Part shown: positions 47,191 through 57,067 of the stretch, one piece after another
Numbering within the stretch: the stretch's first letter is position 1
How the letters are laid out: every line of letters starts with the position of its first letter
Origin: Panagrolaimus kolymaensis
Lineage: Eukaryota; Nematoda; Chromadorea; Rhabditida; Panagrolaimidae
Assembly (NCBI GenBank): GCA_028622995.1
Contig: JAJQJQ010000003.1
Span: forward strand, 9,672,001-9,736,000
Direction of reading: 5' to 3'
DNA: 64,000 nt
The notes under the pieces: model-generated
Told to the model about the DNA's origin: nothing
What the model saw: only the letters and a program-made list of their open reading frames with translations
Databases searched by the model: none
Made by a program: the position numbers and the translations under genes

Positions 47191-48155
47191 ATGAAACCGC
47201 TAAAAAAGGGTGTTGCTGATTTATCGTTTGTTAGAAATTTGTCTTCTAAAAACGTACTCTATATGGAATTTTCTTTACCATCAAATATAATATTTTATGT
47301 TGCAAAGAATCCTTCAAACGCATTTATTTATCAGAAATTAATAAAGGTCTCCCGATATTTTTTATTGAAAAACAAAATTGTTGTTTGTAAATCATTGGAA
47401 AAAAGTAACGACTTTATTATAATTAAAAGAAAATTTTATCCGGAAGAGAAGTTCAATCAAGAGAAGCTCGAATTTTTTAAACTTTGGATAACTGAAAGTC
47501 TCGGTGTTTTTAATACGCGTCAGCCAAACTCTACTTCTTTCATGTTATCGAAAGTATATCGGTGCAATTTATCTTCTTTACGGTTATTATATCAAAGTAT
47601 AACATACAAAGAATTTGAAACCCTAGTAAAGTTTAGCCAAATTCATGAATGTGATCTTTACCACACTGTAATATTAGCTGAAAATGGTGATTCTATTCCA
47701 CTTGAAGAAATTCTCAAATCCTTGCCTTTTCTTAAAGAGTTTCGTTTGTGAGTTAGAAATAATTTGTAATTGTTTTCATTATTTTTATTTTAGCGATGTT
47801 TCATCGAAAAATCTTTCATGCATTACTTCACAAACGGCAAATAAAATTTGCCAATTGAATACCCTTAAAGATTTATACCGTTTTGAATTATTTGATTTAC
47901 CTAAATGATTCGATTTGAAAGAATTTGCAGAATTCATAAAAGTAAGAGAATTTAAAAAAAAATTATACAAAAGTTTTTATTGAAACAAAATTTCAGACAT
48001 ATCCAGAAGTTTACTTTACGATTTATTATCTAAATTTGGCGCCAGCAGATTCCGAGCGTTTTACAATAATCAAAGAAGAAATTATTGAATGGTGGGCTGA
48101 TTTTGGAGAAGCCGTTTTAGAACCTCAAATTTATTTTGCGCGGTCGTTTGATTAA
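47191..48155 (+). pseudogene. Family A F-box-like gene, third member, interrupted by an in-frame stop
   Basis: Three exons (47191-47747, c.47795-47941, c.47997-48155) carry a complete family A sequence: FSLPSNIIFYVAKNPSNAF, KLIKVSRYFLLKNKIVV, MLSKVYRCNLSSLRLLYQSI, then LKDLYRFELFDLPK, and after a TGA at 47906-47908 the frame resumes at once as FDLKEFAEFIK, splices, and continues TYPEVYFTIYYLNLAPADSE to a stop at 48153-48155. The intact relative at 11214 reads LQLYGLPQYFDFDSFWNFIK at this place, so the TGA replaces one residue next to a conserved Phe. One recent point mutation would account for it. A protein truncated at the TGA (about 223 residues) would still have the F-box-like N-terminus. 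It lies on the opposite strand to the other two members and about 30 kb from them. Confidence 0.65.
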
Positions 48156-48454
48156 AAAACTTTATAATAAATCTTTATTGTTTAAAAGCATTTTGTTAAA
48201 AAGGAAAATGACATATCTAAATATGTTAAATGGAATGAGTCGAATCTTTTAAGATTATTTTAAACATTTGGGAGTCACGGTATCATCATTTATAATATGC
48301 GGATCTTTACTCGTTTTAATTAAAAATTTTATATACACAATTACTAAACATGCTATAAACGTTTCTAAGTTAAATATCTGATAATTGTGACAAAAAAAAT
48401 ATGGAACTGATATTATTCATGGAATAGACAAGGGATTGCGGCATAAGCATTCTT

Positions 48455-49135
48455 TTACATTGCTTTGGGCTCAAGATTAAGAAGTCGAAGGATTTTTGCC
48501 ATAACCGTTTGATGGATAACGCCTTCAAGGAATTTCTGGTTGATTTTGTTGTTAATATTTCGAAGCCGAATTGAAGCATGAAGGAAAACAACCAAAATTG
48601 GAAGAGCTAATGAAAAAATGGTAGTTAAAACATATGGGAGACATGTAATAAAGGAATAGCAAACTGCAATAATCACAAAAATAACTGCATATGGATGTTC
48701 GTGACGGATCTAAACTTCCAAAAATTATTATTTATATTTTATTGTTGGAAAAATTTACCGCTAAAAGACGAGGATCATTGGCAAAGATAGAAGCCGCAAG
48801 TAATCCAACCATCATGAGAGTTACAAGTCCGATAGCCATGGCTTTAGCGTAAAAGAATGTTAACAAAAGAATTGCACCCAAAATGAAAGCAAAATAATTG
48901 CTTTGGAAATAAAGAAGATTTGCAACAATGCGATTGTTCCATCTTGGAAGATCTTTGAATGAGGGATACTGCAAAGGAATGAATTTTATAATCATTTGAA
49001 GGATAAATAATTGGATTAACTTACATCATATCGAGCTTTATCCAAAATGAATTCGTCTAATCGACGTAATGGCGGGAATTGAACATCCTGACTCCATTTA
49101 TAATTTGCTTGACCTCCAGTCGCTGTAGCAGCCAT
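48455..49135 (-). CDS. PRA1-family protein (PRAF3/ARL6IP5 type)
   Basis: Three exons (49135-49025, 48968-48759, 48709-48455) splice in phase into 191 residues, close to the 188 of mammalian ARL6IP5. The family landmarks are LDEFILDKARYDYPSFKDLP then RWNNRIVANLLYFQSNYFAF, two hydrophobic hairpin segments (ILGAILLLTFFYAKAMAIGL, VTLMMVGLLAASIF and VIFVIIAVCYSFITCLPYVL), and a C-terminal helix HASIRLRNINNKINQKFLEG. PRA1 proteins bind prenylated Rab GTPases and shape ER-Golgi traffic; PRAF3 also restrains glutamate transporters in mammals. It is head-to-head with the MDR oxidoreductase gene. Confidence 0.9.
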
Positions 49136-50400
49136 TTTGTTTGGTAAAAAAACTTAAACACTCGACTAAACAACAGATTGATTAGTTTTAAAAAAAGAAA
49201 AAGAAAAGTTAAAAATAATGATCACGGCATTTCAGAAACACATATGTTATATATTAAATAAGGATATTTGAGATATTGGGTAAGCAATAAAAAAAAAGAA
49301 CACCAAATGCAAGAAAAAAAGGGACAAACACAAGAATAATAATAAAAAAAGTAGCGCAAGCAATCAACAACAGACGACGACCACAACCAAAAAAAATGCG
49401 TTCAATGTTCAAAATGAAAAAACAAAAGAAAGAAGTTTTTTTTTTTTGTACATACGTACATAAAATTTTACAGGCAACAACAAACAACAACAGTGACGGC
49501 GGCGGACCATAAAGTTTGAGTTTAGAAAGAAAAATACAAAGGTTTTGTTCAAGTTAAAGTGAAATAAGATAGAAAACTTTAAGTATTAAAGAAAGTAATT
49601 ACAATCAAATAACCAAACAAAAAAATTATTTTGGTGTCACTTTGATTAAACTCAATCAAATAATTTCAAGGGATTGCAATATTTAAAAAAAAGTATGAAT
49701 AAACAAGCAATTTTTTCTTTTTTGTTGTTTGTTTACAGTTTTTTTTCTTTCTTCTCTCAATTCTGTTATTCTTTTGTGCTTAAAAAATATCGATGAGTTT
49801 TGGTTCCTTTCTTCCCTTTTCTTTTTTTAATCAATGATGATATAACTCTAGAAAAAAGAAGGAAGCAAGCAAGCAGAAGAAGCAATAACTCGAAAGAATA
49901 ACAACAAAACTTCACTGAACAATGTTTTAGGTTTCTTAATGAATGAATGAAATAAGCATAATAAAATAAAAATCATTTTCAATAATGTTTTTTCCTTCTT
50001 TTTTTGGCGGGCTGCGTTTATGACGACCCAAGTTAAAGTTAAAAAATGGAAAATAAAAAAGCCGAAGGGAAATAAAGCATTTTTAAACGCAACGTGCAAA
50101 AACACTATTTCAGTTAGATTTTTTTCTTTCTTTCATTCTTGCATCAGTCATGCGGCCATAGCAGCAGCAAAAACACATACATACATCGTTCGATTTTTTT
50201 TTCTTCTTCTTTCATTAATTTTTTGATTTGTTTTTAATTTTAACTTTTTACCTTTGAAACGCTTAATTAAATTAATACTTTAAGTTTCCAAACTTAAGAA
50301 AAAATGCGTGTCTCATTGATTTCCTCGACATTTGAAAATTGATTGTTTTTTATATATACATTTTTTTCAGTTGAAATAATTAACCAACAAAAATCAAACC
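49136..50400. other. Divergent intergenic region between PRA1-family and MDR genes
   Basis: About 1.26 kb holding the promoters of both neighbours. A GGCGGCGGACC stretch near 49497-49507 and AAGCAAGCAAGCAG near 49863-49876 stand out from A/T tracts. An acceptor TTTTTTTCAG precedes the MDR start by about 30 nt, consistent with trans-splicing. No gene is seen. Confidence 0.5.
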
Positions 50401-52140
50401 ATGTCATCCAAAAATCGTCGCATTTCCTTAGGTTCACCAAAAGATTTAAAAGAAGTCCATTTCTTTGAAGATGAAGAACTTCCCGCTGTTCCACCTGCAG
50501 GAGCTCGAGTAAAGGTTTGTTATGCAGGTGTATGCCTCACAGATAATCATATTCCCAATACTCGTCAAGCTCGAGCACTTTCCGGAGTTAAAGATACCAT
50601 TCTTTTTCCAGGTTTGTTACTTATTTATGGAATATAAAAAAAGTTTTAAGTAAGAAACTTTGTTTCAGGTTACGAAGTTTCTGGAGTTATTGAAGCTTTT
50701 GGAGAAAATGTAAATCCCGCTGAAACTGAATTTAAACTTGGTGATAAAGTTATTGTTTGGCCATCAGATGATATCAGTAAAAATCATGGATATACTGATT
50801 TTGTTTCGGTTTCAACTTTGGATCATTTGGTTAAAATTCCTGAAAGTATGGATATGCATGTCGCTGCTATTATGTCAGCGGGTGCTACATGGGCATATTC
50901 AGCTTTAATTCACGTGAGCTGCTTTTATTTATATATTTTTAAAACCGCGCATCAAAAAATATTTTCATTCACAACTTTTTTTTGATCATTCATTTTTTGA
51001 ACTTTTGTGAATTTTTTTTAGCAATTTTCTATTTTGTTTTGCCTAAGCTTTTTTCGTTGACTTTTCATATATATATCAGCTGGCATTAGTCTATTTTTTG
51101 CTTTGGTTTTTGAGATTTGGCATTTTCGACAAAAGAATGTTTTTGATATTTTTTTTTTCTGCGCTTTCAAAGAATGTTTAGCGCAAAGAATATTTTTTTT
51201 TGAGACGCATCCGATTAGTCATAAACAAAAATACCAAAAAAGGATATAAACGTCAGAAACTTATACAAAGCCACAAATATTTTGATGAAATAATTATTAC
51301 CTTTTGATTTTCAGGCTAAACCCCTGATTGAAAATTCCCTTAAAACCAATAAACAATGCACCATTCTTATTGTTGGAGCTGGAGGTCTTGGTTTATGGCT
51401 TCTCAAAATGGCTCGTTATAAGTTTGATTTGGAAAAGCAAGAAAATGTTCAAATTATGGTTGCTGATGCTAAAGAAGAGCGTTTAACTCTTGCTGAACAA
51501 AATGGAGCTGATTGTGTTGTTCATTGGGATGATAATGGTTTGTTGCTATTAATTTTTTCAAATATTTTTGGAAACTAAAAGTTTTTTTTGTGGTTTTTAG
51601 AATTCGAAGAATATTTAATTATGCGAACCAAAGATGTCGCCCGCCATGGTGTTCATTTAGTTTTTGATTTTGTTACCACTCCTCGAACTGTAGCTCGATC
51701 ACTCAAATGTCTTTCAGAGGTTAGACCAATTTTATATATTCCAAAAACAACTTTTTACGAAGCTAAAATTTTTTTAGGGAGGCACTCTTCTTGTTGGAGG
51801 CATTTCTGGCCTTGATGTTCCAATTCCCGTTAAAGAAATCGCACAAAAAAGACTCGGCATTTTGGGAATGAAGCGAGGCACCGTGGATCAACTTAAAGAA
51901 GTGGTCAAACTTGTTTCAGCAAATATTATTTCTCCACCCGAATATCGAGTTTTTGCCATTCAAGATGCTTCAACGGTTATGCGACAACTCAGTAATTCCA
52001 AATTTCAAGGCCGAGCTATTCTTGAGTTTACTGATTCTGAAACCGCTGTAAATGCATACAAAAATAAGGGAAATGAAAATCTTAATCCTGATCAAGTTGG
52101 AATGCCCATTGCTGGAGGAGGCCAAGAAAATGTAGTTTAA
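50401..52140 (+). CDS. Medium-chain dehydrogenase/reductase, zinc-less alcohol/quinone oxidoreductase type
   Basis: Five exons (50401-50611, 50669-50913, 51315-51537, 51601-51719, 51778-52140) splice in phase into 386 residues with the MDR fold. There is a GroES-like N-terminal domain ([38 protein letters not shown]) and a Rossmann domain with [14 protein letters not shown], followed by an acidic residue after the second strand ([13 protein letters not shown]), suggesting NAD(H) preference. Of the catalytic zinc ligands only the Cys of GVCLTD remains; the His of GHE is Tyr (PGYEVSG) and the third ligand is lost. The four-Cys structural zinc lobe is also absent. It is therefore probably a zinc-independent reductase whose substrate I cannot predict. 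A 401-nt intron (50914-51314) is long for this genome. Confidence 0.88.
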
Positions 52141-52745
52141 AGATTTTTAACGATAAAAATAAATTGCGATGTAATTAAATAATAATAATTCGATTTAAAT
52201 TGTTTTAAAACAGATGAGGGGTTAATTAAATTTTAGCCTTTTCTGTTAATATTTTATGTAGTAATAAACATTTATTTAAAGTTATTAGTTTTGTGTATTC
52301 TTTTGCTTTGACTAGCACGATCAATTTTTTTGGCATTTTTTAAAAGTAATTTTTTGTTTTTGATTCGTGCCATATTTTTTCTGCTTCTTTTTTTTCTTTT
52401 TTGCGTTGTTTTTGAATGACATTTTCTAGTTTTTATATTCTAAAACGTGTGGTAATTAAAAGGTTATTCTTGTTTCATATTTTTTAACTGTTAGAATTTT
52501 AATATTTAATTGTAAAATAAAATTTAATAAAGTTTCTAGATAATTTTTGTTCATTAAAACTGGAATAAATAATTTTTTTTATTTTAGTAAAAATTAAATC
52601 TTTTCTCAGCATGAACTACAATTTCCAAAAAAGAAAGTGTGAATACAAAATTACGAAAATAGAAAAATTAAGGTAAAATATATAGTTTCATTAACAACCA
52701 CAATAAAATTTCTGCCATACATATTGATTAATAAAGTATCAGCAT
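52141..52745. other. Convergent spacer, no gene seen
   Basis: AT-rich 3' flank shared by the MDR gene and the coiled-coil gene. Nothing else supported. Confidence 0.5.
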
Positions 52746-53497
52746 TCAAGCTTGACTTTTTCTTACTTTTTTTTGCCATTTTTCTATTTTATCTTTATCT
52801 TGAAATTTTGTCTGATCAAGCCATAAGAAATATCGTTGTTTCATTAATTTATGAGATGCTAATCTGGGGTCGATAAAACTTTCTTGCATTTTCTGTTTAC
52901 TAATAGAAAAATTCCAACCACCATTTCTTGTCAGCCAATTGAAATAATCTAATTTAATCGGTAGTTTAATTTTTGTGCCTGCATTTTCAAGGATTTTTTC
53001 GTTTACATAAGCTCTAAAATTCAAACAATTTATTTTTACATATGTTTTCAAGTAAACTTAATATGAACTTACTCATAACTGCTTATTAAAGTTTCAATAT
53101 CTTTTTCTATAATTTCATGAGTTCGGCGAGGGCGTCGTTGATGATCAGTTAAATCTTTAACTCTTTTTATTGAGTTCTGGTTTTTAAAAAAATTATCAAG
53201 CTCTTTTTGATATGCATCTTTTATATATAATTCTTTCAGTTTTAGTTTTTCTTGTAATTGTTCTAATTCTTCATCAATTAATTTTTTTTTGGCAGTGAGT
53301 TCATTGATTTGCTCTTGAATTTTTTCTTTTTCTTTTTGGTTTTTGTCTTGCAAGCCTTGAACCTTCTCTTTTAAACTAACCAAAAGGCTAACATTTTCCA
53401 TTAATTTTACATGGTCGCCAATTTCTACAGCTATCATGGCATTAGATGAATCATTTTTAACAGTGTTGATGGGAGCTTGATCACTGGAAGATTGCAT
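52746..53497 (-). CDS. Uncharacterised coiled-coil protein
   Basis: Two exons (53497-53073, 53013-52746) splice in phase into 230 residues. After a polar N-terminus, residues of about 40-100 form a strong coiled coil (SLKEKVQGLQDKNQKEKEKI, ELTAKKKLIDEELEQLQEKL). A basic stretch follows (DHQRRPRRTHEIIEKDIETL) and then a compact aromatic C-terminal segment (KLDYFNWLTRNGGWNFSISK, RYFLWLDQTKFQDKDK). I do not recognise the family. There is no signal peptide or membrane segment, and a nuclear or cytoplasmic structural role would be a guess. Confidence 0.65.
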
Positions 53498-53938
53498 AAT
53501 AACAATATTATTTATTTAATTTTAATTAGAGACAAATCTAAAAAAATAGTGGTTATTAGCCTTTATTAAAATAAAAGAAAAAAGCGTTCGATAACGAAAT
53601 CAAAAAAAAGTTCACTGTGAGAAAGGGAAAGACTTCGGGGGAGATTTTTTTTTAAGAATTATTCGCTCGTTTTTTTATTGAAAAAAAAAACGCTGAATAT
53701 GATAAAGGAAAAAAAAGATTTGCAGGATCCGAACGTGTCAATTACTAACTTATTAATGACCTGCGTTCTTCTTCGATTTGTCTAAAGTGAAGTGGTGAAA
53801 TATCGAAGATCCGTGAAGAAATAAAAAATTTCAGGGGATATTTTTTTATAACCTAAAAAAACACGAACGTTCGTTTTTTTTGAAAAAAAAATATCTCGAA
53901 AAAAGCGTTGTAAAAAAACAAGATTTTATATGTATACT

Positions 53939-54177
53939 TTATTCAAAGATTAATGACACGTAGTTTTTTTTTTCTCTGTTTACGCTCAGATAAAATAATG
54001 ACCCCACATCTAAAACAGCGTTGAAACACATAGAAAAATATGTTAACTTAAATTAGCCGTTACAAAAGGAAAGCAAACTTTACCATAAAATGATTGGTGT
54101 GAAATTATTTCTTCTAAATAGTCTGAAACAACAAATATTACTTCATATTGGATCAACCGAGCAATTTCTGAAAGCAT
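53939..54177 (-). CDS. Candidate small two-exon gene or terminal exons of an unknown gene
   Basis: A frame from the ATG at 54177 reads MLSEIARLIQYEVIFVVSDY then LEEIISHQSFY to a GT donor after 54084, and resumes after a clean TTTTAG acceptor at 54009 as DVGSLFYLSVNREKKNYVSL to a stop at 53939. The 74-nt intron keeps phase exactly and the residues are well mixed, unlike nearby low-complexity frames. An acceptor-like CTTTCAG overlaps the ATG, so these may be the last exons of a longer gene whose 5' part I cannot find. The family is not recognised. Confidence 0.35.
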
Positions 54178-55230
54178 GACTTCTTTATAAAATATAAAAA
54201 CTTATTTTTATGGTACATATTATGTTTCTTTGTTTATTGTTTTGTTTCACCTTTATAAATTATAGTTCTTTTTTTACACATTTGCATACATAAATTTAAA
54301 AATACCTCAATTTTTTTTTTGTAGTTTTATTATTGATATAGGGAAGCTATGAGTTTTAACAAACAGTAATCTCAAGCATTCTCCATTCATATTAAAATCA
54401 ATAAAAAAAATACACCGAAACTAAATAACAAAAATCCTTATTTTCAGTCACCAATTAAACCTTCTTTTTTTGCAAGACAAAATAAGAATCTTTCTTTGTA
54501 TAGTTTATTATTAAAGTGAAATTAAACTTTTTCTTCACTTTTTTAAATGGCACTTTTCTTCAAATCTTTGCATCAATGTTTTTGATTTTTTTTTGAAGCA
54601 AAAATAACTTTCGAAAAAGCGTGTGCACAAAATAACCCTTTTCTTCTTCTTGGAGTATTTCTTTTTTACTTAGACAGTGATGCGCCCCTAAACTCAAACA
54701 AAAAGTAAAAAAGCACGCTCTTACTATGATTTTTTTTTCTTCTTCTTATCTTTTTCTTTTCCTTGAAATATGTATGTTTCACGCTTTATTCTTTAGTCAC
54801 GCGAGTAATAAAAAAGCAAAAAGCGCAACGGCCAATGATCATTTTATCTTTAACTATTACTTTTTTTCGTCAATGAAAAATGTACCTAAAAAACTATGAG
54901 AAAGTAAAATGATAACTTTTTCACTTGAATGTTAAAAAATTTAGGTAAGCTCTACTTTGAGCAATTTATTTTTTCCTGATTTTGTTTTTCATTATTTGGT
55001 AAAAAAAAAATAAGGCATTTTAAAAAAAAAATATGACTCGTAAAATAATTTATAAAAAAAAGAAAGCATCGGTAAAAAATAAGTCAAAAGTTTATAAACT
55101 TTCTAGAAAGTTAATATTATTTTTTCTAGACAAAACTAATAATAAAAAAGAAAAAACATGAGCTATCAATAATCTTTAACAATCAAAAAAATTAAATTTC
55201 TTCACAAATGTTATAATTATTGTTGCTTGC
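54178..55230. other. Intergenic region, no gene seen
   Basis: AT-rich 3' flank of the glutamate dehydrogenase gene with long A and T tracts. No convincing frame. Confidence 0.5.
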
Positions 55231-57067
55231 TTATGTAAAGGTGAAACCAGCGGTTCGATAAGTATGATAAACTTTTTCAATGGAATTTGCATAAGCAGCT
55301 GTGCGAAGATCTAATCCAAGATTGTATTTGCGAGCAGTGCGAGCGATGGCTTGGCCGGAACGTTGCATAGTGTATTCAAGACCCGAATGAACGATATCTT
55401 TTTCACTTGCACCAGCAATTCGATTTTTGAAAGCTTCCGAAGGTTCAATGGGAACTGGTTTGCCGAGGGATCGTTCGAGGGAATCTTGGACGGATCCTAA
55501 AAAAAATAAAAAATTATTATTTTAGTGTTGAAAAAAAAATTCGATGTTGGATCAAAAATAAAATCTTCGTGTTATGGGATCAAAAAAGTAAGTTATTTAC
55601 TTACCAAGAAGTTGATAATTTGAATCACGTTCATATTTAAATGTTAAACGACCAAATGAAACATGATTTAAATTTTTTAACCATTCAAAGAATGAAACTG
55701 TGACACCACCACTGTTTACAAACATATCAGGTATAATAAGGCAATCACCACGTTCTAATAAAATTTTATCGGCTGCGGGTGTGGTTGGACCATTAGCAGC
55801 TTCAGCAACGATTTTAGCTTGAATTCGATTGGCATTATTTTTATGAATGGCTTTTTCACATGCAGCAGGAACGAGAATATCACATTTTTCAAAGATGAGA
55901 TCTGTGAAAGGTTCGTAGGCTTTAGCTCCGGGGAAACCTTTGATAGTTCCATGTTCAAGTTTATAATCTTCTAGTTCTTTGGGATGGATTCCATCTGGAT
56001 TGTGAATAGCGCAATCCCATTCTTGAACTCCAACACATATCGCTCCATCTCGATGGAAATAACGCATGGTGTGAAGGCCGACATTACCAAAACCTTGAAT
56101 GATAAAAGTTTTATCTTTGTAACCAGTGGTAAGACCAATTTTGCTCATATATTCGTCATCATTGATAAATACTTCCAAACCCTTCCATACTCCTCGACCA
56201 GTAGCTGATACTCGACCATGAATACCTCCACAAACGATGGGTTTCCCTGTGATACATGCTGATGCATCTTTATCAAGATGACCAATAGTTTGAGCATATG
56301 TATCGGCAATCCAAGCCATTTCTCGTTCACCTAAAAAATATTAAAGAACATGATTAAGGTTCTTCAGCGTTTAAGAAAAATAACCCCACCCGTTCCCATA
56401 TCTGGGGCTGGGACATCAACTCCGGGTCCAAGGAAACCCTTTTTGGAGAATTCAATAGCGATTCGACGAGTAATCTTTTCAATTTCATAATCCGAATATT
56501 TTCTTGGATCAATTTTTACTCCACCTTTTGCTCCACCAAATGGCACATCGACTGCGGCACATTTGTAAGTCATCAAAGCGGATAAAGCTTGAACTTCATC
56601 TTGGCAAACATCCATGGAATATCGAATACCTCCTTTGGTGGGGGTTCGATGTTCAGAATGTTGAGCTCTCCAAGCTTCAATAATTTCATATTCGCCATTA
56701 TCGCGTCGAATTGGAAAAGTGATATATAAAACCTAAAAATAAATTTCATAAAAATGATAACTAACTATTATAATTTTTTTACCTTATTGACTGGTTTGAT
56801 AGCACCCAAAATACCTCGAACAAGATTCTTTTTATCATTTTTAGTCATATGTTGTGAAACAATTTCTTCAACAAGTTTAGGCTCAATAACGGTGGCACCT
56901 TTTTCAAAATAATAATCAACCATTTTAAAGAATGATGGATTAACTTGTTCATCCATGGGTTTTTTGGAATCCGAAACTTGATCATGAGCATCAAGTTGAG
57001 CAGATGCATAAGCTCGACAGCCGATAGCTCGAGCAGCTACACTGCTGCCAGCAAGTCTTGACAGCAT
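55231..57067 (-). CDS. gdh-1: Mitochondrial glutamate dehydrogenase
   Basis: The enzyme interconverts glutamate and 2-oxoglutarate plus ammonia in the mitochondrial matrix. About five exons run from the ATG at 57067 to a TAA at 55231. The first 22 or so residues ([20 protein letters not shown]) form a typical matrix-targeting peptide. Family motifs include [32 protein letters not shown] (with the catalytic Lys), [57 protein letters not shown], the Rossmann [40 protein letters not shown] and [20 protein letters not shown], ending [14 protein letters not shown] as in animal GDHs with the regulatory antenna region. A TTTTTTAG acceptor lies about 28 nt before the ATG, consistent with trans-splicing. 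CAGT-type repeats lie 280-600 bp upstream. Confidence 0.95.

Noticed and set aside
48419..48591. Second frame overlapping the PRA1-family terminal exon
   Set aside because: It is an alternative-frame shadow; the family motif lies in the other frame and splices in phase.
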